Positions 23,050-35,449 of a DNA stretch of 64,000 bases are shown piece by piece; the first letter of the stretch is position 1; the number at the start of each line of letters is the position of its first letter. Location of the stretch: the NCBI GenBank assembly GCA_958298945.1, contig OY282607.1, forward strand, positions 90,093,270 through 90,157,269. The letters are read 5' to 3'. Below the pieces are notes generated by a model that worked only from the letters and a program-made list of their open reading frames with translations, was not told the DNA's origin and made no database searches. A program made the translations under genes and the position numbers. This DNA comes from Atherix ibis. Lineage: Eukaryota; Arthropoda; Insecta; Diptera; Athericidae.

Positions 23050-23568
23050 ACCACCATATTTTTATTATTTTTAAAGGAATTTCCATAAAAACTCTACAAA
23101 TCTAAAAGTATCATAGTAAGAGTAAATACACTCTTAAAAGTCAGTTTATTATATAAGTTGTAGTAAAAAGTAATCCATTATTTTGCCAATAGATGGCTTT
23201 AGGAGTCTGTATCTCCCGTTTTACCACCATATTTTTATTATTTTTAAAGGAATTTCCATAAAAACTCTACAAATCTTAAGGTATGATAGTAAGAGTAAAT
23301 ACACTCTTTAAAGTCAGTTTATTATATAAGTTGTAGTAAAAAGTAATCCATTATTTTGCCAATAGATAGCTTTAGGAGTCTGTATCTCCCGTTTTACCAC
23401 CATATTTTTATTATTTTTAAAGGAATTTCCATAAAAACTCTACAAATCTGAAGGTATCATAGTAAGAGTAAATACACTCTTAAAAGTCAGTTTATTATAT
23501 AAGTTGTAGTAAAAAGTAATCCATTATTTTGCCAATAGATAGCTTTAGGAGTCTGTATCTCCCGTTTT
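23050..23568 (+). repeat. Three tandem 173-bp copies that include a mariner terminus
   Basis: Copies start at 23050, 23223 and 23396, exactly 173 bp apart, and differ by only a few bases (for example gatggcttt or gatagcttt). Each contains 104 bp of flank plus the first 69 bp of the mariner that follows, so mariner-end sequence appears at 23154, 23327 and 23500. Only the last is continuous with the element. Confidence 0.9.
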
Positions 23569-24788
23569 AAAAGTGCGATCGGGTTGCACTAGATGGCGTT
23601 AGAAAGATAAGATTTTGTACTAAAAAAACTTTTCATACAGTTTTGTGATTACTTGACTCAGTATTTTTTCAGCACGCGTCAAAGATGGACACCAACAAAG
23701 AGAAAATACGCCATATTTTACAGTTTTTCTTCGATAAAGGCGAAAACGCAAGCCAGGTAGCTGAAAATGTGAATAGTGTTTATGGTCCTGATACTGTAAC
23801 AGTCAATTGTGCGCAATTTTTGTTTCGTCGATTCCGTTCCTGTAATTTTGATGTCAAAGATGCACCACGCTCTGGAAGGCCAATTGACGAAAATGTCGAT
23901 AAAGTAATGGAAATCGTCGAGTCCGACCGTCACGTAAGCACTGTTTCGATTGCCCAGGAGCTAAACATTGCACAAAAAACCGTTTGGAACCACTTAAATA
24001 AGGCTGAAAACAAAAATAAGCTCGATGTATGGGTGCCACACGAGTTATCGCAAAAAACCTCATGGACCGAATTTCCATCTGCGAATCGCTGCTGAATCGC
24101 AACAATATCGATCCATTTCTGAAGCGGATGGTTACTGGTGATGAAAAGTGGGTCACTTTTTTGACCCACTTTTCATCACCAGTAACCATCCGCTTCAGAA
24201 ATGGATCGATATTGTTGAGCGGATGGTTAGTGGATGATGAAAAGTGGGAAGGTTTTGCTGTGTGTTTGGTGGGACTGGCAGGGAATCATCTACTATGAGC
24301 TGCTCCCCTATGGCCGAACTCTTAATTTGGACCTATACTGTCAACAATTGGATTGTCTGAAAGAAGCAATCGCCCAGAAGCGGCCAGCTTTGGCCAATAG
24401 GAGAGGAATTGTGTTCCATCAGGACAACGCCAGGCCGCATACATCGATAGTGACTCGCCAGAAGTTCCGGGACCTTTTCTTATGCATCCACCTTATAGTC
24501 CGGACCTAGCACCAAGTGATTACCACCTCTTCCTGTCTATGACGAATGATTTTGCAGGTGAAAAATTCGCCTCAAGAGAAGATTGTGAAAATCGATTGTC
24601 CCAGTTTTTTGCCAAGAGGAATAAGGGTTTCGATGAGAGAGGCATTATGAAATTACCTCCAAAATGGCAACAAGTTATCGAACAAAACGGTGCATATTTG
24701 AACTAAATCGTATCATTCTAGTACCTATGCTAAATAAAACCTTCAATTAAATGCAAAAAATAATGGATTTGTTTCTTACTGCACCTAA
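23500..24788 (+). mobile_element. Mariner (mellifera-like), nearly full length but broken
   Basis: The length is 1289 bp, flanked by TA on both sides. The terminal repeats share TAAGTTGTAGTAAAAAGTAA at the left and TTAGGTGCAGTAAGAAACAA (minus strand) at the right, each followed by TCCATTATTTT. The transposase begins MDTNKEKIRHILQFFFDKGE at 23685. Landmarks are RSGRPIDENVD, IAQELNIAQKTVWNHL, VPHELSQK (then a frameshift near 24050), RMVTGDEKWV (first Asp), KVLLCVWWDWQGIIYYELLP, IVFHQDNARPHTS (second Asp), SPDLAPSDYHLF (third Asp) and WQQVIEQNGAYLN with TAA at 24704-24706. A fold-back duplication at 24101-24250 has replaced the segment after the first Asp. Confidence 0.92.
24101..24251. repeat. 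Perfect 55-bp inverted duplication plus a third partial copy
   Basis: Positions 24101-24155 and 24162-24216 are perfect reverse complements (55 of 55) separated by CTTTTT. Directly after the right arm, 24217-24249 repeats the left-arm sequence again in direct orientation (gagcggatggttagtggatg, compare gaagcggatggttactggtg). It lies inside the mariner coding region at the first catalytic Asp. Confidence 0.95.
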
Positions 24789-26426
24789 TATTAAATAAAT
24801 TAGTAGAAAAATTGCACCACAAGATTCGATATTATGAATTTAAAATGAATGTCAAAAAAAATTTGATTAAATTATTAAAAGCCATAATTTTTCATAATAA
24901 AATTTTAGTAAAATTTAGTGTAAAAATAAAATAATTAAGTAACAATACTCATTAATATGGACGAGTATAAGAAAAAAAATAAATAAACTAAACTTTCCAA
25001 ATTGCAACATGTCCAAAAAAGAAAAGTTTGTATCGAACAAGAAAAAGTTTAAGATTAATTAAGTATTTACAAAATTATTTTCTCATTGAAATCATTTATA
25101 TTTCATTTATTTTTGCTATTATACTCGTATTTAGAAATATTGTACAAAACTCAATAATGATTGATTAATTAACTAAAGTCAACCACCACTAATTAAATGA
25201 AAACTAATCGATCTGTACAAATGTTATAATATTTGTTTGTGGTATAGTTATTTATTCACTCTCTATAAACACTTAATACGAGTATTACTAAAAAGTAATT
25301 ATTTAGTAAACATGAAAACAAATTAATGGCCCCATATTATCAACTACGAATAACATATGAACTTATAGTGTGTGCACATTTGTACGATATATATAATATT
25401 GTATATGAATAAATTTGTGTAGAAAGTTAGATAAACGATAGATGATAGAAAGAACATTTAAAATATTTTCAATTACTACTATAGTAGACATTTGTATGTA
25501 CAGATCAAATAGAAAAGCTTGCAATTATCCTTAAATTGTTCTGAAAAAGCTGAACGAAATATTGTACGAACGAGTAGTTTATTTGGAATATAAGGCGATG
25601 AAGTGTAGAAGGGAAGTGGACTGATGTGTAGTGAGTGCCCTGAAGCGAAACAAATGGGAACGAATCAACGAGCCTTGCAAACAAGTGCTGAAAACTTGCC
25701 ATTTACTCAACGATACGAGTACTATCGAATGAGTGTTCGTATTCGTCCTTCCAGTTTCTTATTTTCTATTCTAAGAGCTCTGTGGGATTATATTGTCCTA
25801 ACAAGCTTGTCTTTTACTAAAATGTCACCCTCTCTTCTTCTCGTATTTTCACATTCTGGTCCATTTCCATTCTCTGGCTAAGTCCTGTATACTGTATACG
25901 AGTACTGGCTGCCAACATAAAGTGGTATTCGCAAATTTTGGAATGGACGAAGAGAAATGAAAAAGTCATCTTAAATGTCCAACAGCATTCCACAAAGTAT
26001 CGTTTCTCACGCAATAAATTTCTTTAGTAGTTGCTTAAGTAAATAATAATTTGTTATTTAGAGAATGGTTTTCTACCAACAATACAACATTCATAGCAGA
26101 AGAGTTATTCTTTACAAGTCGTAAAGTTGAAAGCTAACTTGATCAAGTATGTGCCGTTTGGTATCTTCTTAAAAAGTAATATAAAATTCAACTTCATTTT
26201 TATGCCATTTGTTTTTTTTTTAATAAATTTTATTTTTATGAGTACACACATTCGAATTCAAATATGTCTTTTCTTTTCATGTTTAATTTCGGTAAAAATT
26301 TGTGTTTTTTTTTTCTTTTATGGCTATGAAAATTTTACAATTTATTCTAGTTTTTTTTTAAGTTTTAAATTTATGTTACTAATTAAATGAATTTATATAA
26401 TATTTTTCAAAAAAAATTTTTTTTTA
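24789..26426. other. AT-rich intronic sequence, nothing recognised
   Basis: No coding exon, element end or RNA gene recognised. The open frames at 25505-26014 on both strands overlap each other and carry no domain. Confidence 0.45.
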
Positions 26427-27667
26427 CCAGGTGTATAAGCTTAAATTCGCGGTTTTTTATTAAAAAAAAATGTTTTTTTTTTTTTCATAGAAAGCAAAAA
26501 CAAATTTATTCAAAGTACTCTTGCCCTCGCTATCTACATATTTTTTCCATCTCTCGGGTAATTTGTGGATACCACGCCAAAAAAATTCCTTCTCTTTCGA
26601 GGCAAACCACTCATCGGACGTCTTTGTAAAAATTGAAGTGCTGCTCAGCGAGCGCGTGGCCCATCGACGAAAACACGTGGTAGTCGGAAGGAACCAGGTT
26701 TGGTGAATAAGCGGGGTGGGGAAGCACCTCCCAGTTGAAAGTCTCCAAGTAGTTTCGGACCATTTTTGACGTGTGCGATGGTGCGTTGTCGTGGAGGAAA
26801 ATCAACTTGTCATGTCTTTGTTGATAATCCGTCGTTTTTCACTCAGAGCACAATGCGATTTTATCAGTTGTTGGTGGTAGCGGTGGGCATTGACACTTTC
26901 ACCAGGTTTCAACATATCATAGTGGGCGATACCCTGCTGATCCCACCAAACGCACAGCATCGTCTTCCGTCCGACGCGATTTGGTCTTGGGGAAGATGTT
27001 GATGGTTGGCCGGGATCAACCGACGATTTCTTCCGTTTAGGATTCTCGAAATATATCCACTTTTCATCGCCTGTCAAAATCCGATGCAGGAACGACTTTC
27101 TTTTTTGTCTGACGAGCAAGATTTCGCATGTTTTTTGGCGTCGCTCCATCTGCCTATCGTTCAATTCATGCGGCACTCATTTTCCGATCTTTTCAATCTT
27201 CCTCATGGCACGCACACTTGTTGAGTAACACCCAATTGCTCTGCGAGCATTTTTTACGATTGGGTATCGTCTTCGTCCAAAAGAGCCTGCAATTGATGGC
27301 CCTCAACCTTCCTTGGCCGTTTTTTACCCTTCTTGTGCCACAAGTCAAAATTGGCGTCTTTGAACCGATAAAACCCATCTCGGCACGTTACGTATTTCCG
27401 ATAAAGCACTGTCGCCATAGGTTTCCATAAGCATTCAAAGCGATTCGGCAAACGATTTCTTCAAATTGAAGCAGAAAAGCAGAGCATACGCCCTTTTTCT
27501 GGCACAAAACTAGACATGATTACCAAAGGAAAAATATATGTTGTTGTACGAAATTGCTGACAATGTTTAATGTTGACAGATATCAAACTCATAAAAAAAG
27601 TATGGTAGCTTAATACTCTCACTCACGCCATCTATGACCAAACAGCGGATTTAAGCTTATACACCTA
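26427..27667 (-). mobile_element. Mos1-like (mauritiana-subfamily) mariner, full length, frameshifted
   Basis: The element is 1241 bp between TA duplications (26425-26426 and 27668-27669). Terminal repeats are CCAGGTGTATAAGCTTAAAT at the left and TTAGGTGTATAAGCTTAAAT on the opposite end. On the minus strand it retains an ATG at 27517 (MSSFVPEKG..), LQALLDEDDTQS, VPHELNDRQMERRQKTCEIL, FLHRILTGDEKWIYFENPKR (first Asp), LCVWWDQQGIAHYDMLKPGE, IFLHDNAPSHTS (second Asp), SPNLVPSDYHVF (third Asp) and a TAA at 26508-26506. A few frameshifts and small deletions break it. All three catalytic Asp codons survive, so this is a fairly young copy. Confidence 0.93.
26506..27517 (-). pseudogene. Mariner transposase pseudogene (Mos1-like)
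   Basis: This is the coding region of the element above. The family's usual length is about 345 residues, and this copy spans about 337 codons in four blocks joined by frameshifts (near 27430, 27190, 26810 and 26615). The start codon, the three catalytic Asp codons and the stop context (EYFE then TAA) are all kept. Confidence 0.88.
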
Positions 27668-30600
27668 ATAAATATTTTTTAATTGAAACATAATATTAGG
27701 TAAAGTAAAATTTGAACATATTCAAAAACTAAATAAATTTCAATTTATCATAAGAGCTCAATTATAATTTGGCATAAAAATTCTATTAAAATAAACTTGA
27801 AATAATCTAGACAAATTTTAATGAAAGGAATAGGAAGAATTTCCATATTGAAAAAAAATCTTCTTTGCTTCTTCTTCTTTTCTCGAATTAAATTTTAATC
27901 AATTGAATAGGAAGAATTTTCATACAACAAAAAAAAATCTTCTTTTCTTCTTCTTATTGCTTTTTTTTCCGTTGCATATATGACTTCTACTTGCAAATTT
28001 CAATGAATAACAAGCGATTAAAGTCAAATGATTATATTGTACAACAGAAAAATTAGTTTTTATTGTTAATAAATGAAAATTTACTAATAACCGCAATTAA
28101 ATTACTAAAAGTAGTAATATTTATTTATTTATTCCGTAAATAAGCGTTGTGGGAATAAGTTGTGGCAACATAACATAAAAGAGTTGTGGCTCATAAATTT
28201 TTTTGTTGATATTTCTATAACTGGTTTCTTTAAAAATAACCCAATGTAAAAATATTTTTACAAATTAGATGAATTTATTACGAGTAATAAAATAAAATAG
28301 AAATACAAAAAAAAAACGCAGCAGCAGCAATAATATCTGCATCCAAAAAATAAAAAAAAATGTATTCACGATTGAAGAATAAAATTGCAAATAAAATAAA
28401 GATAATAATGCTAATTTTATGCTAATCGTTATAAACCTGATATTTCTTCGAAATATTTTTTTCTAGATTTCAAGAACAAGTTCTTAATTTTAAATGAATT
28501 AAAGTCCAGAATTTATTGTGTTCTGTTCAAGAACAGAAAAATACAGACGCTCGCTCGTTAATTCGGAATTGTTTTCGTGAGTGTCATTTTGTTTCGAAAA
28601 ATAATTTATGAAAATCCCTACAAATGCGCAATGCTGCACACGCAATAATACAAAAGTTTTTATTCATAACTCTTTTTTTTTTTTTTAAAGCTATTTTGTT
28701 AATGTTTTCTGAAGACTTTATTATTTCCCCATAATTATATTTACTTTGAATTTATGTACATTTTTTCTTAACTTTTAACTTGAATAATAATTTTCGAAAA
28801 TTTTTTTGTTGACGACAAAACTGCCTAATCAGTCCTCAATCTAATGACTGTGTGTGGGTGTACTAATAGAATAGTTATCGAATTTCAATTTTCAAAATAC
28901 AAATAATCATGATATTTAATTTTATTTGTTTGTTTATTTCTTTAATAGAAACAAGAAAACAATTATAATAATAAGTTTAAAAATAACCGATTATATAATT
29001 TTATTGTCTAATGTTAAAGTTAAGATTAGTAATTTGATAATTATTAACAGTGTTTTTTTTTTTTAACAAATTCGATATTTATTTCATTTTTTTTTTCGAA
29101 TAAAATTTCATAACTAAATAATATTAGTTTTTAAAATTAACATTTTTCTTTTAAAATGCAATAAACTCATTTTAATTATTGAGTTTGTTTATAAGCAAAG
29201 TGCATACATAATGAGAATGGAAATGATTTTACAAAAGGAATTTATGATATTTCTGTTTTTTCTTCTCTACAATAAAACTACTATTAATAATATGTATCAT
29301 TGATAATAAATAATATTGTAGTTTGTGGTTTACGTAAAAATCCAATTGTTTTTTTTTCGGTTGTTGTAAGATATACTATCAGTCGAAATTATAAATTGAT
29401 GAAGAAGTATCAATTCGTTATCGATTAAATAAATTGCATTCGAAACGATTTCACTTTGGTTGGGTGGTGGTGGTGTAATCTATTACGAGTTCGAATATAA
29501 GAAAACTTTATTGAATACATTTAATCAAAGCTAATTGAGTAAGTAATTGTCAATAAATTGCAAATAAATATTTAAAATTGAAAATTATCGGTTTGAAAAT
29601 ATTTGTATTCTTTTGGGTCAATGGTAAGAGAGGTAACTCTGGGATTTTGCACAATAATGGAAGGAGAAGGCCTTGAATGAAATGAAATGGAAAAATGGCG
29701 TAACTATTATCGATTTCATAAAAATCAAAACATTATTGGAAATAGTGTGAATTTATTATCGAATAGAAAAGCATATAAACGAAAATGGAGGAAAAATAAG
29801 CTAAATCTGCCTAATTGCGTTTATTATTCGAGAAGGCCGAAGCGTATAATCATCGATCGAGCTGATAATTGACCGCACCTGATCACAACTACAAGTGGAC
29901 TTTGTCGTAAATACTGCTGGACTTTGCGATAATACACAATGATTGCTGGAACGAATTAGTAGAATATGCATGGTAATAGTGTAATATTACCCCTTGCGGC
30001 GATCAATAAAATTAACAGTCAACTTACGATGCGATCGCTGATGATCGGCACTGCGACAATTCGCAATCGACTATTGACTATTCATTCACATACAATACTA
30101 TCGCAGCAGTACTTAAGTAGTTGACAATCTGCTGGATCGATGATCTTCGTTGACCATTATTGGCAATCGAAAGTCGTCCCATCCAAAATTCTGTATACAA
30201 CGAATATGTTATGCACGTATAAGCGGATTTTGTTGAAAAGATTTCAAGTTTCAGATTTCTCGAACTGGCCACTTTTCCATCTCTCCTAAAGGCTTTTATA
30301 ATCAATAATCGAACTCACTGTCTAAGATCGTTTGGCTTTTATTACATTTTTCCATACAACGTCGCAAAGTTAATAATGTATGACAACATCAAAAGCATTA
30401 TGTAAATTATCTGCTGTTAATTTAACAAGGAATTTAACATATTTCCATAGTCGGTGTTTTCTTTCTCTCTCAAGGTGATTAATTATTAAAGCAAATACTG
30501 AAAAATCAACCAATTGAATAGAGGCAGTATTTAGTCTCTTCCAGGTTGAAAAACTAGCACAATTACCGTAGTAGACCTGATACAAAATGAATATTTTTGT

Positions 30601-31343
30601 TTTATAATCTACCAAATATACATAATATCTCCATTCGAGTACGTGAGTAGACATTAGTAATTAAATATGTACACATGAGTTATATCACAAATATGTGTGG
30701 GCATTTTAGTATAGAAAATGTTTGAATTTCGAACGAAAAATCAACAAGAGAATCAACCACCAAACAGTGTGTTTTTTTATTCAATTTCCTGTTGTAGAAA
30801 TTCATGATAGTAGAGGCGGTATTGACTATTTTACGAACGATATTTTTATTCTATTCATTCACAATGTGTAGCCAATGATATATTACCAATTTCGAAGAAT
30901 ATTGCTTATTTCGAAGAAAATCTATTATTCTGTACTGATTCTGAATGTGAAAATTTAGTAAACGACGAAAAAGTCCAGCACTAATTCGTACACTAACCGG
31001 GATTGAATGGATTATTCTGAATCATCATCCAATTTATTTGCACTCACGAATATCCCCGATTTGAATAACAAATATGGACGACTGACTATTATTATTCATT
31101 ATTATTTATTTAATTCTTAAAAAGAATGATGCTTTTTTATTTATTATTAAGTATTTTGTTTTAACGAAAGAGTGTCCAGAATCTCTAATTACTTTTTTAC
31201 TATTTTGATTTTATTATAATTTAATAACAAAATTAATCTAAACGAAATTTTTTTTATTTATTTGTTAGAAAAAATTAAGGATAATGCGTTGTAATAAATT
31301 GGAGGAAAAAAAAATCACTACACTACATACGAAGACGACTTAC
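27668..31343 (-). other. 5' part of the 21.8-kb intron
   Basis: Intron sequence ending at the GTAAGT donor (31343-31338). At 27828-27970 a ~77-bp segment with GAATAGGAAGAATTT and TCTTCTTC runs is tandemly duplicated. No coding exon recognised. Short open frames at 30078-30305 and 30370-30654 lack domains. Confidence 0.55.
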
Positions 31344-33291
31344 CTTTGCACGTAAATTTCACGATCGTCACTAGTCTGTCGATTTCGTGAGCGATTCTGT
31401 GCTGATGGCCGAACACCATCGTATTTGTTCTCCTTGCCGAATATGCTGCCACCATAGGGATCCTCGCCCAAATAGTATCTCTGTTTGGGACTGGCCATCA
31501 TATCTAAATCAGATGATCCGCGTCGATTGCGATCGCGTTCGCGTTCACGCCGTCCAGCTGTTGTTGAACTACTGACGACACTTGACTCGCGATTCGTCGC
31601 CACTTGATTGTGATGCTGTTGTTGTTGTTGATGTTGTTGATGTTGTTGGTGCTGATTCAGCGGAGCCGGATTGATCTGTCCACCGATGTGACTATCAATT
31701 ACATTGTATTGCTGATAGGTTGATCCGTTGGTGCCGGGCGCCATTAGCTTGCTGTTTGGAGAGGGGCTTCGATTGCGGCTGCTGCTCCTCGACTTAAGCT
31801 TGAGTTTGCGCTCAGCACTGGCCGAACGAATCTTTCCTACAAGTTTCCTTATCGAGTTTCCAATGGCCTGACCAACTTTGTTCGACGGTTTTGGCGGTGG
31901 CGACGTTTGCGTTTGCGTGGTTTGGGTGGCTACAGTTGGGCGATGTCCATTCTGACCGTATATGTTATTGCTGTGATGCTGATTGATACCGTTGGTGTTG
32001 GTGTTTTTTATGTTATTATGGCTAGCGGACGACGATTCGGAAGCGAAACGCGTACGTTGGTTTTGTTTCCGGGCAATGCCGTTCGGTGTGCTCATATGAT
32101 TATTAATGTTTGTTGGGATCAGAGTTGGTGACACGGAGCGACTACGAGGCGGTGGTGAATAGTCTGGTGGAGGTTCTTCTCGGCCGTTGTGACCAGGTGA
32201 TGGCGGCGAATAGCTGGTCTGCTGACGAAGTTTCTTTTCGATAGCACGCTTTCGTTGTGGCACTGTGGGACGAACTGTATCAGGTTCGTAGATGTCTGGC
32301 GATGGGGATCGGATTCCGCTGTCTGGCGTACGCATTTGTGGAGTCTTTGGCGATCTCGTCTCTGTAAAGTACGTCGATGAGGAAACATATGCAGAATCAT
32401 CGCGTTGGATTAGAGAATTTCGGTATCGCTCACGCTCCTCCTCTGCATCTCGGAGCAGAGACGAGCGTACATCTTCTCTTGAGTCTTTAACGTAGCCGGA
32501 ATCCTCACGTTTAAGATATCCATTGGTTTTACGAGGTTTTCCGTTTGTCTCACGGTCTTCTTTTGAGTCGCGACGATATCGGATATCTGTTCTTGATCCA
32601 CTTAAATAGCCAAGATCCTCTTTTTGCGCACGGATTGTTTTCGAGTCGTCACTGTCTTCTCGAGAATCTTTGCGATGGCGTAGATCATTTTTGGAACCGA
32701 AACCATTTTTCAGGTTCTTCATATGCAAAATTTCTTCTTTACTAACATAATCCCCCTTAGGCGCCTTGGTGGCATATCGAACGTCTTCACGCGATACAGT
32801 GTGCTTTAATCTATTTCGCTCTAATGTGCCTTTTAATTCCTCCCGAAATGCTTTGGAGGCGAATTGTTTCGGAGTAGTTTCCTTTCTGTCTGACCAATTC
32901 GATATTCCTTGAAAATATTTTGTTTTTGAACTTGCAGAGGGTAGATCACGATCCCCTCCAATTGTTTTGGAAGTCGAAATAAGATTTCCATTAATTGCTT
33001 TCCCATTAGGCATACCTTTGGCAATCGATGGTGCCATATGTGCATTTCCATGTTGAGCAGAGGGTGTCTGATTAGATTTGATCGTTACATTAAAGAAAGT
33101 CTTTTTGGTAGGCTCAATTTCGACGCTGTTATCATCATCACGGGAATCGTCTTGTGAAGATGTCGTCGAATCACTGCCAAAGTGCGACTCCAGCCATTTG
33201 ATTGTCTCGCCTTTACGAGTCTCCTCCTCACGGTCAAAGTCCAACGGTCGTTTAGTTAGTGCATCTTTACGGTCAGCTAAAAGTGCCGCTT
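31344..33291 (-). CDS. Large internal exon of the minus-strand gene
   Basis: This 1948-nt exon begins after GTGCATTCATAG (acceptor) and ends CAAAG|GTAAGT. The entry phase matches the donor at 33379 (G + AA = Glu) and the exit phase matches 9526. The protein starts EAALLADRKDALTKRPLDFD, then KWLESHFGSDS. It carries degenerate SRED repeats with DLGY, DSGY and DSAY motifs (about 32620-32370), a Pro-rich part with PPPDYSPPPRS (a PPxY WW-binding motif), and a basic RKLVGKIRSASAERKLKLKS segment. A Gln/His tract follows near 31650-31610. The sequence is mostly disordered and highly charged. This suggests a scaffold or cytoskeleton-associated protein, but I see no named domain. Confidence 0.9.
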
Positions 33292-33378
33292 CTATGAATG
33301 CACAATCAAATTATTATCGAAATAAATCATTTTTCAATAATTTATCATTATAAGTAAAAGAAAGAAAAAAATAATCAC

Positions 33379-33589
33379 CCCGTTGTTGTTGAAGTAATGT
33401 TTTCGGTGCTCGTTGAGCTTTACGTATTCTATCGGAAAGACTATCCCAGTCGTTAGGTCCCCCGGGACCATCTCGTTCCATTTGTTCAGTTTCGGCGGCG
33501 TACCTCATTTCTTTGGCTATTACTTTACCATCAGCGACGTATTCAACATTTTGTTCGTCACGCTGTTTATAGTATCGTTGTGAGGACTC
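33379..33589 (-). CDS. Internal exon of the minus-strand gene
   Basis: The 211-nt exon has acceptor CTATCCTCAG before 33589 and donor GTGATT after 33379. It enters in phase 0 and leaves one base that pairs with the next exon. The peptide begins ESSQRYYKQRDEQNVEYVAD, then KVIAKEMRYAAETEQMERDG and WDSLSDRIRKAQRAPKTLLQ. The regular charged pattern (DWDSLSDRIRK) looks conserved and helical. Confidence 0.88.
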
Positions 33590-33692
33590 CTGAGGATAGA
33601 TAGGAATATTTTCAAGAAGCTGTTATGTAAATAACTTCAAATTGACGAAACAAATAAGATGAATTTCGAAGGAAATTATAAATGTCACTTAC

Positions 33693-33980
33693 GGTCTGCT
33701 TTATTTTCTCCTGACTTCCGGTTGAGTTACCGTCCTCTTCGGGTAAGTCTTCGTCAACAATTTCCTCGTGCTCGGTGGTCTTTTTCTTCTCAGTTACTAA
33801 AGTGCCGTCCGGTTGTGCTAAGGACTTTTGTTCGGTATCCTCGGTGTCGATGACTTTGTGTGACTTCGATGTCTGGTTGATCACTCTAGGTCCAAGCGGT
33901 GCAAGTTGTTTTTGCTGTTCTGGCGAATACAAGACCTCTTCTAGATTTTCGACGCCACTGTTAACCGCATTAACATATGC
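33693..33980 (-). CDS. Internal exon of the minus-strand gene
   Basis: The exon is exactly 288 nt (96 codons), phase 0 at both ends. The acceptor is TTTTTTCTTCCATGTTCGCAG and the donor ACC|GTAAGT. The peptide begins AYVNAVNSGVENLEEVLYSP and includes KVIDTEDTEQKSL and TEKKKTTEHEEIVDEDLPEE. It is strongly acidic. Because it starts at an acceptor, at least one more coding exon lies upstream on the minus strand. Confidence 0.88.
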
Positions 33981-35449
33981 CTGCGAACATGGAAGAAAAA
34001 ACAAACATGTCGTTAGTGAACTGAATTTGCTGTCTAAGAACTATTGGCGGACAGGTAGACATGTAGGTAGATCGACTCATTCGCGACATATTCAGATTAT
34101 GGCCAATGTGTTTTACAAAATTTATCGAACAATGTCACTACAAGGAATCAGTTCTATAAATATACTCGATAGCATGTGAATTTTAAAATTTTTCAAATTT
34201 CGATTTATTTATGCGATTCTATGGATTATTTTTCTTTTTATTTTCAATTATCAGAGTTTCCTTTTAAATATATACTTTTTTTTTTGAGGGGGAATTGGAT
34301 ATTTTGTGCGATTCCTTTTTTATGGTCAACCTCAAGTGGATGCGTAATAATTTTGCTAACATGTTCATCGTGCCATGTGAACTGCCCAACCTGGCTTTCA
34401 CTTGTCTTAACATATTTCGATTTGATAGTAAGAAACCGTAGGGGGTCCTCTTAAGGCCTGTTTCCTTATCTTTTGACTGAGCATACACATGAACTCGTTG
34501 GCGTAGCATATTCAATGATGACAAGAAAAATTCAACTGACCAAGTCAGCAATGAAGTACTGAAATACTATTTGGAAAGGTGTTAAGGTATTTGCTTTGGA
34601 CTCGGTCTAAACGAAGAAAGTTTTCTTTACTAACAGTAAAAAATACGAGGGATGTTGTTGGAGAAAATAGTCAATACTCGTCTGGACATGTTGTATTATT
34701 ATTACGTGGTGCGATATGAAGTAGGAAGTCTTTAACTCTTCTATCTTAAGCTGAATTTTTTTTTTGCTATATACTCTTCATCAAGTACATGATTGATTGC
34801 AGAAATCATAAGGTGAGTAGGCAATTTTCTTGACTGCACATCGGTAACTGAAAATGGCCAAAGACTTCCGGTTGAATTTTCTATTTGAGAAAATTTAATT
34901 ATTTTAATTCCAACTGATGTATTAGGAATAGACATGGATATGGATACCAACAACTGTGATTTTCGATGTTCTCTTCAAGAAATTATTTCAATTCAATTAA
35001 ATTTACATGATTCATCATACTTTGCCATTTTATTATTCTGTTACTCATCTTTGTGATTTTTTATTTCTCATTCGAAAATAATATGTTAGTCGGTCATTTG
35101 AAAAATTGAAAACAATCAGTAAAATTATTTATTATTACATTTTTAAAAGAAGAACATTTAAAATGTTTGTTGTCGGATATTTTAGTGACAATTAGTCAGA
35201 AAAAAAAATTTATATAGAAATTATGGTAATTTATTTGAATTTGAAATAATTGTAAAAACAATTGCAGTTCATTTTAGTCCAGCAAGAAGTACAGTGTAAT
35301 TTACAAATTACTCATTACATAAATCTAAGAGATTATCTATTTTTTACTACGGAAATTATAGTACTGTCATTTGATAATTTTTTACTATATATAATATATT
35401 AATTATTGTATAATTTAGTTAAAAGTTTGCCATTTTATATGAATTAAAA
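33981..35449 (-). other. Intron of the minus-strand gene
   Basis: No coding exon recognised. The stretch 35150-35345 resembles 36415-36545 (TCGGATATTTTAGTGACAAT against TCAGATATTTTAATGGCAAT), so it is part of the dispersed repeat family that also forms the inverted arms further right. Confidence 0.4.

Noticed and set aside
24029..24298. Open frame repeating VTGDEKWV and THFSSPVTIRFRN as a novel protein
   Set aside because: It is produced by the inverted duplication: sense and antisense of the same mariner segment.
34264..34551. 95-codon minus-strand frame as an upstream exon of the large gene
   Set aside because: No acceptor/donor pair with fitting phase and an unconvincing sequence.
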